A DNA stretch of 27,362 nucleotides from Lachnoclostridium sp. UBA2905 (GCA_002349525.1 DEDL01000003.1:21657-49018); one strand, 5' to 3'; shown: positions 8,459 through 15,826, counted from the stretch's first letter. The notes: a model not told the origin generated them from the letters alone. A program made the numbers and translations.

Positions 8459-8600
8459 ATACAAATCTGCCTAAGCCATTCGCAGCACGCTCTCGCTCCG
8501 GCTCGTCGCAGTGGTCCTAAATTCACAGCTTCGTGAGCTCGCTGTTCATTAAGGACCAGCGACTTCACAGGGACTGCGTATGTCTTAGGCAGGTTCGTAC
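8459..8600. repeat. GC-rich nested palindromic element (MITE/REP-like or structured RNA)
   Basis: The outer arms 8459-8485 and 8574-8600 are inverted repeats matching over about 27 nt with a handful of mismatches; they contain CTGCCTAAG and CTTAGGCAG. A second nested stem pairs 8505-8529 with 8541-8563 (TGGTCCT with AGGACCA, CAGC with GCTG), closing on an 11-nt loop. The whole 142 nt can fold as one long imperfect hairpin. It is clearly richer in G+C than the surrounding DNA. No transposase or clear target duplication is present. It could be a dispersed palindromic repeat or part of the leader of the kinase gene. Confidence 0.7.
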
Positions 8601-8610
8601 AACCGCCAAA

Positions 8611-8650
8611 CCCTAAAGGCGAAGCTGCACAAAAATCGCAGTCGCCAGGG
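8611..8650. repeat. Second hairpin of the pdxK upstream region
   Basis: CCCT (8611-8614), GGCGA (8618-8622) and CTGC (8625-8628) pair with GCAG (8638-8641), TCGCC (8642-8646) and AGGG (8647-8650), with small bulges and a 9-nt AT-rich loop. Confidence 0.6.
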
Positions 8651-8656
8651 AAATAT

Positions 8657-8706
8657 GCAGGTGGCCACTTTATGCAGTTACTGTGAATAGTGGTTTTGTG
8701 GTCTGC
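8657..8706. repeat. Third, weaker hairpin of the pdxK upstream region
   Basis: GCAG (8657-8660) can pair with CTGC (8703-8706), and the inner CCACT (8665-8669) pairs with AGTGG (8689-8693). The short discontinuous arms make this fold less certain than the two hairpins to its left. Confidence 0.4.
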
Positions 8707-8707
8707 C

Positions 8708-8736
8708 TTGTCATAAGAATACCACTGTGCTAATAT
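8708..8736 (+). promoter_or_regulatory. Promoter of the S8 protease gene
   Basis: TTGTCA (8708-8713), a 17-nt spacer, and TAATAT (8731-8736) preceded by TGC. Transcription would start near 8743, leaving a leader of about 60 nt. Confidence 0.6.
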
Positions 8737-8744
8737 AAAAGCAA
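8716..8744 (-). promoter_or_regulatory. Candidate pdxK promoter overlapping the S8 promoter
   Basis: On the - strand: TTGCTT (8739-8744), a 17-nt spacer, TATTCT (8716-8721) preceded by TGG. It overlaps the opposing S8 promoter almost completely. A transcript starting near 8709 would carry all three hairpins (8459-8706) as a leader of roughly 300 nt before the kinase start. Confidence 0.4.
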
Positions 8745-8757
8745 ATCGCAAGAGGAA

Positions 8758-8779
8758 TCAGGTGATTTGATTCGCCTGA
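8758..8779 (+). promoter_or_regulatory. Hairpin in the S8 protease leader
   Basis: Arms 8758-8765 and 8772-8779 (TCAGGTGA with TCGCCTGA, one G-U pair) form an 8-bp stem about 9 nt before the GAGGTG ribosome site (8789-8794). It may be an operator or a translation-affecting stem. Confidence 0.4.
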
Positions 8780-8802
8780 GATGTAATTGAGGTGAAAAAG
8801 AG

Positions 8803-11685
8803 ATGTACTTTAATGTTTTTTATAGAAAATGTAGATATGTAATTTTTTTAACGTCTATTTTTCTGAGCTTGTTTTTGAGTGTATGTGTCGGAAACAGGTT
8901 TGTATTTGGCGGGGACTATACTGTTCTTGCAGCTGAAACAGATAGGTTTGTTCTTCTTATAACAACAGAGGGAATGGCACAGGATACTGTTGTAGAAAAG
9001 ATAGGCGCTTGTTATGGAGTTAGTCAGGTGTCAGATATTGATATCTTATATTCTGATAATGAATCAGGGAGTGGTTTCACCTGTTATGAGGTAACTGTTG
9101 AGATTGAGAGTGGTGTTGGCAGGCTTAAGACATTTGCTGCAATTAAAAATGCAGGGATTTTTAAGGATGTATGTCAGGATGCAACAATGTATGTGGATGC
9201 TGGTAATCCAAATGCTAGTAATCCAAATGCTAATAATCCGAATGCCGGTAATTCGAATGCCGGTAATCCGAATGCTAATACTTCGAATGCCAATAATCCG
9301 AAAGCCGGTAATCCAAACACTAGTGATGTGGACACCGATAATTTGAATACCAGTAAGACCACGGAGGCGGTGGATTCTTACGATATAGATACATCTAAGG
9401 ATTCCTACCTTAAGGATCAGTGGTATATTAACGCAGTTGATGCCAATAAGGCATGGGAGGAAACTGGTGGAAAAGCTGGAAAAGATGTTGTAGTGGCGGT
9501 TATTGACACTGGTGTTAATTATAATCACAAGGACTTGAAAAACAGTATGTGGGTAAATGAGGCAGAGTATAATGGAACACCCGGAGTTGATGATGATGGC
9601 AATGGAGTTGTAGATGATATATATGGTGCTAATTTTACTGGAGAGGATACTAATTCTTATGTTGCTATCTGGCAGAAGATAGTTGGTGGCATTGGAGATA
9701 TCGGTGGTATAGGAGATATAGGTGGTATCGGCGGTATAGGTGGCATCGGCGGTATAGGTGGCATTGGCGGTATAGGTGGCATTGGAGGTCTTGGCGGACT
9801 TGGTTCTGTTAAAACCGCTGCCGAGGGTAATCCATATGATACTGATAAGGATGGACATGGTTCCCACGTTGCCGGGATAATTGCCATGACTGCCGGTAAC
9901 GGCGGAGGCAGAGGAATTGCCTATGATGCTAAAATTATGGCCGTTAAGTCCGGAAAATCGGATGGAAGTTTCAAGGTATCTGATGTCATTGCCGGAATAA
10001 ATTATGCGGTAAATATGAATGCAGACGTCATAAACATGTCATTTGGTACATATACGGAATCAGCGGTAATAAAGTCTGTTCTTTCAAATGCTTCGGAAAA
10101 GTGTATTTTGGTGGCGGCAGCAGGCAATGATGGGTTTGCCACTAAGGAGTCCGGTTTTGAAAACGCAAATGATGTCTATCCGGCATCATATCCATTTGTC
10201 ATAGGCGTAATGGCAGAGGACAGTACAGGAAATATTCTACAATGGTCTAATTACGATGGAAAACCATACTCAACATCTGAATATGAAATAGCTGCGCCGG
10301 GATACAATATTTTGTCAACCACACTTGATAACAAATATGCCTACATGAGTGGTACTTCCATGGCTGCACCAATGGTATCAGCAGCGGCTGCCCTTGTAAT
10401 TGGATCATTTGAAAAAGAAAATACGCCGGATTTTCTAAGATATGTCAGAAACAGTCTTATATATGGAACAACAAAGGTAGCATATAAGACACTTCCGAAT
10501 GGTGAAACAGCCACATACCCTATGCTTAACATATATGATTCACTTAAGGCAAAATCATATGCAAATGTCAAGCTTGGCAATATAGCCTTGTATGATCCGG
10601 TAAGCGGCAGTAAAATTGGTAATAATTATTCTGTAGAAACAGGAAGTGAAAAAAATGTCCTGGCTTCATTTGTAGTTAATAACCTCTGGGATTCGGTTAA
10701 AAATGTGAAGATAACAATGGAGGTTCAGGCCAATCAGGGTATTGATATTACTCCGGTTAAAAATGAACTTGATATAAATGCCATGAATGCATCATCTTAT
10801 ATAGATGTAAGTCCCAATAATGTTGAAGCAATGCATTTTAAGTTTAAGGTAAATGATAATAGGACTGACTATATAACGGTTTCATTTAAGGTGACATATG
10901 AAGATACACAAAATAAAGAAAATACAGGCAATAAAGACAATGCAAACAATAAAGACAATATAAATGACAATGCAGGCAATATACATGAGGAAATATTTAA
11001 GAAAACGTTTGCCATTGAAAGCAGCCAGACTGCGCAAGAGGCACAAAATACCAACACAGGTGACAATGTAGTAACAAGCCGGACATATGACCTTACTGCG
11101 CCTGCTAAACCAAAAACTGTATCTGATACAAAAGCCATAAAAATAAAATGGAAAAACAGAAAAACTGCAACAGGAGTTAACATTTACCGGGCAAGAGGTA
11201 AAAAGGGTAAATATAAGCTAATAAAGACCGTCGGCTTATTAAAAAAAGGAAAAACAGCTGTGACCTCTTATAAGGACAAATCAGCAAAAGGTGGAAAAGA
11301 GTATTATTATAAAATAAGCTTTGTATATCCTGATAATACGGAAAGTGCTTTGTGTAAGCCAGTGCCGGGTATAAAAATATCAGCCATCGGGGGCGTGAAA
11401 TATGTCCGATCATCCGGACAGCTTGTATGGAAAAAGGTGAGTGGCGCCAAGGGCTACAATGTATACGTATCGTATGGCAATAATAAGAAGTACAAGAAGG
11501 TATCTTACCTTGGAAAGAAGAAAACCAGTATAAGTCTGGTGAAGTTGTACGGAACTTCTACAAAAAATATTATTAATAATCTTGTTAAAAGTCTTAAGGC
11601 GGACAAAAAACTGTATGTAAAGATACAGGCTGTGTCTGGAGATAAGAAAGTAATTGCAGAAGGGAGCAAATCAATTGGCAGGTAA
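8803..11685 (+). CDS. Secreted/surface S8 (subtilisin-like) serine protease with tandem repeats
   Basis: This 960-residue exported subtilase has a positively charged start, a hydrophobic segment (residues 12-30), and a possible cleavage after VLAA (44). A propeptide-like part is followed by an Asn/Pro-rich linker of GNPNA-type repeats (134-186). The catalytic triad is complete: Asp235 in AVIDTG, His352 in DGHGSHVAGI and Ser519 in SGTSMAAPM. Between Asp and His lies a 40-residue Gly-Gly-Ile repeat (295-334). After the protease domain come a beta-rich region, an Asn/Asp/Lys-rich linker (about 704-726) and two Fn3-like domains (from about 766). No LPxTG motif is seen; the Lys-rich tail could associate with the wall. 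It is transcribed divergently from the kinase gene and overlaps the RNase H gene by 11 nt. Substrates are unknown. Confidence 0.93.
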   Translation: MYFNVFYRKCRYVIFLTSIFLSLFLSVCVGNRFVFGGDYTVLAAETDRFVLLITTEGMAQDTVVEKIGACYGVSQVSDIDILYSDNESGSGFTCYEVTVEIESGVGRLKTFAAIKNAGIFKDVCQDATMYVDAGNPNASNPNANNPNAGNSNAGNPNANTSNANNPKAGNPNTSDVDTDNLNTSKTTEAVDSYDIDTSKDSYLKDQWYINAVDANKAWEETGGKAGKDVVVAVIDTGVNYNHKDLKNSMWVNEAEYNGTPGVDDDGNGVVDDIYGANFTGEDTNSYVAIWQKIVGGIGDIGGIGDIGGIGGIGGIGGIGGIGGIGGIGGLGGLGSVKTAAEGNPYDTDKDGHGSHVAGIIAMTAGNGGGRGIAYDAKIMAVKSGKSDGSFKVSDVIAGINYAVNMNADVINMSFGTYTESAVIKSVLSNASEKCILVAAAGNDGFATKESGFENANDVYPASYPFVIGVMAEDSTGNILQWSNYDGKPYSTSEYEIAAPGYNILSTTLDNKYAYMSGTSMAAPMVSAAAALVIGSFEKENTPDFLRYVRNSLIYGTTKVAYKTLPNGETATYPMLNIYDSLKAKSYANVKLGNIALYDPVSGSKIGNNYSVETGSEKNVLASFVVNNLWDSVKNVKITMEVQANQGIDITPVKNELDINAMNASSYIDVSPNNVEAMHFKFKVNDNRTDYITVSFKVTYEDTQNKENTGNKDNANNKDNINDNAGNIHEEIFKKTFAIESSQTAQEAQNTNTGDNVVTSRTYDLTAPAKPKTVSDTKAIKIKWKNRKTATGVNIYRARGKKGKYKLIKTVGLLKKGKTAVTSYKDKSAKGGKEYYYKISFVYPDNTESALCKPVPGIKISAIGGVKYVRSSGQLVWKKVSGAKGYNVYVSYGNNKKYKKVSYLGKKKTSISLVKLYGTSTKNIINNLVKSLKADKKLYVKIQAVSGDKKVIAEGSKSIGR
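9202..9360 (+). repeat. 15-nt in-frame repeats coding GNPNA-type linker
   Basis: Degenerate 15-nt units of the form GGTAATCCGAATGCY encode five-residue steps (GNPNA, SNPNA, NNPNA, with decayed copies at the end), residues 134-186 of the S8 protease. It lies just before the catalytic domain, where a flexible linker is expected. Confidence 0.85.
9685..9804 (+). repeat. 9/18-nt in-frame repeats coding Gly-Gly-Ile
   Basis: Thirteen consecutive 9-nt units encode GGI, GDI or GGL (residues 295-334). Alternating codon use gives a visible 18-nt higher-order period (GGCGGTATAGGTGGCATC). Changes in copy number would keep the reading frame. Confidence 0.92.
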
Positions 11686-12271
11686 ATTTTATGCTGTAAA
11701 AAAAGGAAAAAAGCCAGGAATATATAAAAGTTGGGATGAATGCAAGGCACAGGTGGATGGATATAGTGGAGCAGTGTATAAAAGCTTTAAAATTCTTTCT
11801 GAAGCCGAGGATTTTATAAATGATCAGAAGCAGGTTGTCTGTGACGTGGCCGAAGCTGATACCATGACTGTATATGTTGATGGAAGTTATGATAATACAA
11901 CAAAAAGGTTTTCATATGGATTGATTGCATTTTATGGGGACGAGATTATAAGGGACTATAAAGCTTATGATGACAAAAATCTTGCCTCCATGCGAAATGT
12001 TGCAGGAGAGATAAAAGGCTCTGAAGCAGGCATTTTACTTGCTATAAGCAAGGGCTGTAAAGCGGTGAAGGTATATCATGATTATGAAGGAATTGCAAAA
12101 TGGTCCTTGGGAGAATGGAAGGCCGGAAAGGAAGGCACTATAGCATATAAGCAGTTTTTTGATGAGCATAAAAACCAGATTGCCATAAGCTTTCACAAAG
12201 TAACAGGTCATTCCGGAGATAAATATAATGATGAAGCAGACAGGCTGGCAAAAAAAGCCCTGGGATTATAG
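11675..12271 (+). CDS. Ribonuclease H with viroplasmin-like N-terminal domain
   Basis: This 198-residue enzyme cleaves the RNA strand of RNA-DNA hybrids. The N-terminal 45 residues (FYAVKKGKKPGIYKSWDEC...) form the viroplasmin/RHBD hybrid-binding domain, and the RNase H fold begins at about residue 64. The catalytic carboxylates are Asp69 (VDGSY), Glu112 (AGEIKGSE), Asp136 (HDYEG) and Asp189 (DEADRLA), with His179 in TGHSGD. A TTG start at 11675 is chosen because AGGGAG is 8 nt ahead and the domain starts at once; it overlaps the end of the protease gene by 11 nt, suggesting translational coupling. The pairing with a secreted protease seems positional, not functional. No terminator is obvious downstream. 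Confidence 0.93.
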   Translation: MAGKFYAVKKGKKPGIYKSWDECKAQVDGYSGAVYKSFKILSEAEDFINDQKQVVCDVAEADTMTVYVDGSYDNTTKRFSYGLIAFYGDEIIRDYKAYDDKNLASMRNVAGEIKGSEAGILLAISKGCKAVKVYHDYEGIAKWSLGEWKAGKEGTIAYKQFFDEHKNQIAISFHKVTGHSGDKYNDEADRLAKKALGL

Positions 12272-12378
12272 TTGAATTGACACAAGCAAAATAAAACCCC
12301 GTCTATCTCTTGACTGTAATGATGAACATGCTCGGCGTTTCCTATAATGAAAAATGGTCTAATGTACACTGCATCATA

Positions 12379-12747
12379 TTATGCTATATGTCTTCCCAGC
12401 ATTCTTCCCAGATAAACACCTACGATACATGCCAGAACACTAAATATGATATATAAGACTCCATAAGCAGTTTTTCCCTGTTCCAGCAGGTTCATGGCTT
12501 CCAGTGAAAAGGTGGAAAATGTGGTAAAGCCGCCACATACTCCCGTTTTCCAGAAGAGTATCTGACTGTCTGACATTTTTCCGTTTCCAGATGCTATTCC
12601 CACGATCAGTCCGATTAATACCGCACCTAAAATATTTGTAATCAGTGTCAATACAGGAAAGGTTCCTTTCCACGGAATCAGGCTGATGCCATATCTGAAA
12701 GAAGCTCCAAGAGCACCTCCCAGAGCTACGAATAAAAATCCAGTCAT
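12379..12747 (-). CDS. crcB: Fluoride channel CrcB/FluC
   Basis: This 122-residue, four-helix membrane protein belongs to the CrcB/Fluc family, which exports fluoride as a dual-topology dimer. Family marks are GGALGASFRYGIS near the N-terminus, the pore Asn in TLITNILGAVLIG, and CGGFTTFSTFS, which carries the pore Phe residues. The start is the ATG at 12747 with GAGGAG 7 nt upstream; the frame continues 20 codons further without a better signal. Many Firmicutes carry two adjacent crcB genes, but only one is seen here, so it probably works as a homodimer. A promoter is at 12798-12826, and I saw no fluoride riboswitch core in the leader. Confidence 0.95.
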   Translation of the reverse strand: MTGFLFVALGGALGASFRYGISLIPWKGTFPVLTLITNILGAVLIGLIVGIASGNGKMSDSQILFWKTGVCGGFTTFSTFSLEAMNLLEQGKTAYGVLYIIFSVLACIVGVYLGRMLGRHIA

Positions 12748-12797
12748 TTTATTTCTCCTCATATGAATTTTGTAATAGCAGTGTCTTGTACTCTTAC

Positions 12798-12826
12798 ATT
12801 CTATCAAAACACATCGAGTTTTCCAA
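12798..12826 (-). promoter_or_regulatory. Promoter of crcB
   Basis: On the - strand: TTGGAA (12821-12826), a 17-nt spacer and TAGAAT (12798-12803) preceded by TGA. The leader to the ATG would be about 45 nt. Confidence 0.5.
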
Positions 12827-12945
12827 TCCCCATTCTCTTCTCTGATACCCCAGTTTTTATCCTGAAACTTGATAATGAAAAACCTGAAAGATATTTCATT
12901 GGCAGAATGGGTTACCCAAAACGGAATAAAAATAATGCAATGTAA

Positions 12946-12974
12946 TTGCGTGCAAATAAAATATATGATATAGC
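12946..12974 (+). promoter_or_regulatory. Possible promoter of the frameshifted gene
   Basis: TTGCGT (12946-12951), a 17-nt spacer and TATAGC (12969-12974) preceded by TGA. The match is modest, but it lies 31 nt before the ATG at 13006, which has a strong AGGAGG site. Confidence 0.3.
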
Positions 12975-13005
12975 ATAAGCATAGTATATATTCAGGAGGT
13001 TAAGC

Positions 13006-14648
13006 ATGGGTATTTTTATTAACATGATAATATCAAAGTCGGTTACCAGAGAAGAATGGGAGAAAGTGTATGAGGAAACTCTTCTGCTGGTAAAGAAATT
13101 TCCTTTTGCGGAGAAGAGAAAAATCAAGATTCATGATGTTGACACAATCTGTCTTGTCCCAACAGAAGAACGTGAAACAACATATAGATGGAATAGGGAA
13201 AAGACTCAAATTGGATGGAATACAGTAGGAGATTACACTTATATGAGGACGGCTGAGAATTATTATCTGCCAAGGAATCTGGTAGGTGATAACAAGGTTG
13301 AACCCGAAGCAGGTGATGCCATATTTGGAGCATTGCCGGCGTATTTACCGTATGATTGGAATGATGAAAAATTCAACCATGTGTATCAAGAATGGGGAGC
13401 GAAGACTCAGGGAGAGCCATATCATATCTGCTGGCAATAGCATGCCTGATAGAGGCTCGTTTAGGAACTAAGGCCTTCACCTACGGAGATATTACACGTG
13501 GGCAATGTAAGAAGGCTGTTGAGATTGCAAATGAGTATCTTGAAAGTCCGATTGAAATGCCGGATCGCTGTGATGTGAAGAGATTCTTAAAAAGAGCATC
13601 TCAGCTTCCGCTATCAGAAAATGAACAGTTAGATGTTTTTGAGAAATTCTATCTTGGCACTAAGGATGCTGCGTTTGGGGCATATATACGTCAAAGCTTT
13701 TCAAATGAGGCAATAGAAGCCTTCTGGAAGCAAGAATTTGCCGGGTATAAATTACGAACAATAGGATTCAATGACTGTTTTTATAACTACATGTTATGGG
13801 GTTTTGATTTGGAAAGGCTGTGTGGCTATGTATCATTTCAGGATGGTGAAGGAAATCTCAAATATTATATATTTATCAAGTGCGTGATGGATGCCAAGTT
13901 TCATCTGGTGGATAAGAACTGTGAAGATGCACTGAAAATTGATCAGGAAGAAGAACATCCATATGGTATTTGGACACTGATGGCACAGTTCGCATTTTCA
14001 GGTGCAAAAAATAAAAAGGTTAATCGATATATTCCAATAAAAGAGATTCGCAGTGCATTGAACGCAGGAATTGGTGATAAATGCAATGTGGACGAAATCA
14101 TAGATGCATATTTAGCTAAGGAAGCTGAGCAGATGAAAATCAATATAATGGATGAAGATGTATCAGATGAAGATTTTGACATGGCTATCAGGCAGGATCC
14201 TGCTGATGCATTTCATCAGGTGATGGAAAAAACTCGTGAAAATGGACTGGAAAAACTCGAGAAGTATGATATAAATGACTATGATGATATGATATTTTAC
14301 GAAAAAGGTGATACCATGCGTCCGGTATTAATGAAATCCCTTGGTGGGTCAAGAAAGTTCTTAGATACGGCTCTTGAAGAAGAAGAGTTTTCTGAACTTA
14401 TGGAAGAGGATTCCCGCAGAAGATGCGAATGGTTGATTGAACAGAATCGATATTTCTTAATGCGTGATAAAGATTGGGAAAAGATTTTTGCAGATATTGA
14501 AGAAAATAAAGAATCTTTTGGTCGTTATTATCCTCTTTTTAGAGTGAGGATAGAAAGCGATGGTTTGATGGATATGAGCATTGCTTTATTAATTAATGAT
14601 GACTTGTATGCTTATAGTAAAGAACTGGCTGAACAGGAGGAAGAATAA
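13006..14648 (+). pseudogene. Frameshifted gene of unknown function
   Basis: Two overlapping frames look like one protein of about 547 residues broken by a net -1 shift. The first frame (13006-13440) starts with AGGAGG and MGIFINMIISKSVTREEW and ends soon after GEPYH. The second frame is open from 13392 and its meaningful sequence resumes at LLAIACLIEARLGTKAFTYGD, about position 13430. The join is therefore near 13420-13430. The second frame's own ATG (13392) lacks a ribosome site. I saw no slippery heptamer in the overlap, so programmed frameshifting is unlikely. The protein is acidic, without signal peptide or membrane segments; the C-terminal half is rich in Glu/Asp. I do not recognise the family. 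The shift could be a true mutation or a sequencing error. Confidence 0.8.
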
Positions 14649-14686
14649 AAGAACGTTATTTTCCGTTACTGTCCTCAACTCCTGAC

Positions 14687-14715
14687 TTGCGATATCAACA
14701 TGTATATGGTAAGAT
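14687..14715 (+). promoter_or_regulatory. Promoter of the desulfoferrodoxin gene
   Basis: TTGCGA (14687-14692), a 17-nt spacer and TAAGAT (14710-14715) preceded by TGG. The ATG at 14750 follows after about 30 nt with AAGGATG as ribosome site. Confidence 0.5.
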
Positions 14716-14749
14716 AAAAAACAGAAAATACAAAAAAGGATGATGAATT

Positions 14750-15352
14750 ATGGAACAAAAATTTTATGTTTGTGAACATTGTGGAAAAATTGCAGCGATT
14801 GTTAAGGAAAGCGGCGTTCCGCTGATGTGCTGCGGGGAAAAAATGAAAGAGTTGATTCCGGGTGTCACAGAGGCAGCAGCAGAAAAACATATTCCTGTTT
14901 GTGTAGTAAAGAATAATCAGGTGACGGTGACAGTAGGTGAGGTTTCTCATCCAATGCTTCCGGAACACTATATTGAATGGATTTCTCTTGAGACAAAACA
15001 GGGAAATCAAAGAAAGGTTTTAAAGCCTGGTGATAAACCGCAGGCATCCTTTGCTATTTGTGAAGGTGATGAAGTGGTTGCCGCATATGCGTACTGCAAT
15101 CTGCACAGTCTCTGGAAAAAAGAAGTGGAGGAGAAAAAACAGGAGGAGAAGATGCCGGATGGCGATTACATAGTATGTAAATGTAACCACGTTAGCTACT
15201 ATGATATTATTGATGAGGTACATAAACACAGCAACATGGAAGAGCTTCTTAAAGTTTTTGAAGATGTAAAAGACACAACACGGTGCTCTACAGGATGTGG
15301 AGGCTGCTACGATAAGGTTATGGATATTATTTCCAGAACTATTATGGGATAG
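14750..15352 (+). CDS. dfx: Desulfoferrodoxin (superoxide reductase) fused to a BFD-type [2Fe-2S] domain
   Basis: This 200-residue protein reduces superoxide to peroxide without making oxygen, a typical defence of anaerobes. The N-terminal desulforedoxin-like centre has Cys8, Cys11, Cys27 and Cys28. The superoxide reductase centre has Glu45-Lys46-His47, His67, His73, Cys116 and His119, matching the Fe(His)4Cys site. Ordinary desulfoferrodoxin ends at about residue 125. Here a Lys/Glu linker (123-138) leads to an extra domain (139-200) with Cys143-x-Cys145 and a Cys179...GCGGC (Cys183, Cys186) cluster, the pattern of BFD-like ferredoxin domains. The extra cluster could deliver electrons to the iron centres; that is inference. 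It has its own promoter. Confidence 0.93.
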   Translation: MEQKFYVCEHCGKIAAIVKESGVPLMCCGEKMKELIPGVTEAAAEKHIPVCVVKNNQVTVTVGEVSHPMLPEHYIEWISLETKQGNQRKVLKPGDKPQASFAICEGDEVVAAYAYCNLHSLWKKEVEEKKQEEKMPDGDYIVCKCNHVSYYDIIDEVHKHSNMEELLKVFEDVKDTTRCSTGCGGCYDKVMDIISRTIMG

Positions 15353-15354
15353 AA

Positions 15355-15378
15355 GGACAAGGGGACGGTTCTCTGTCC
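15355..15378 (+). repeat. Small inverted repeat after dfx
   Basis: GGACA (15355-15359) pairs with TGTCC (15374-15378); an alternative inner pairing is GGAC (15363-15366) with GTCC. It begins 3 nt after the dfx stop codon. No U-run follows. Confidence 0.4.
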
Positions 15379-15397
15379 GGATTATCACAACATACCT

Positions 15398-15431
15398 CAA
15401 CTACCAAGCACCCGGGAAGGCATGGTAGTTG
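15398..15431 (+). repeat. Hairpin between dfx and the transposase remnant
   Basis: CAACTACCA (15398-15406) and TGGTAGTTG (15423-15431) form a perfect 9-bp stem over a GC-rich 16-nt loop. It lacks a proper U-tract, so it is a weak terminator candidate for dfx or the edge of an old insertion. Confidence 0.55.
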
Positions 15432-15445
15432 AATAAAAATCATTT

Positions 15446-15826
15446 ATGAATGAAAAAGAAAGCCATTGTATCATTAGTTTGGTACGGTGGCTTTTCAAAA
15501 TTAACGCTCCATGCTATAATCCCTATATAGAATTCCTCTGTACATCGGAGGAAAAATACTTCAAAAAAACAATTCATCAGATTAAAAGCGATCGGGAGAT
15601 GGAGGAGCGTTATACGATCTTCGAAGAAATGTTTAGGGATGAACGATATGAAGGTAAAGCTGAAGGCAAGGCTGAGTTTGTACTAGAATTGTTATTTGAG
15701 TTAGGAAAAATTCCAGATGATATTCGTAATAATATTATGAATGAAAGAAATATCTCACCGCTCACAAAATGGCATAAAATAGCAGCAAAATCGAATTCTC
15801 TAGAGGGATTTCTTGAGAAAATTTAA
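15446..15826 (+). pseudogene. Truncated PD-(D/E)XK nuclease-family (Rpn-type) transposase remnant
   Basis: The 126-residue frame resembles only the C-terminal part of the Rpn/PD-(D/E)XK transposase family: EERYTIFEEMFRDERYEGKAEGKAEFV, then a helical tail (LELLFELGKIPDDIRNNIMNERN...). Full-length members are about 250-300 residues and carry the nuclease core upstream. Here an in-frame TAA lies just ahead of the ATG and the first 30 residues do not resemble the family, so the catalytic core is missing. There is no good ribosome site. It lies directly beside an IS256-type element, in line with a region of repeated insertions. Confidence 0.7.

Noticed and set aside
9064..9867. 267-codon frame on the - strand inside the S8 protease gene
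   Set aside because: It is antisense to the Asn/Pro and Gly/Ile repeats, which create long stop-free, low-complexity frames; no ribosome site and no domain.
13392..13440. Programmed -1 ribosomal frameshift in the split gene
   Set aside because: No X-XXY-YYZ slippery heptamer and no clear downstream stem were found in the overlap; mutation or sequence error is simpler.
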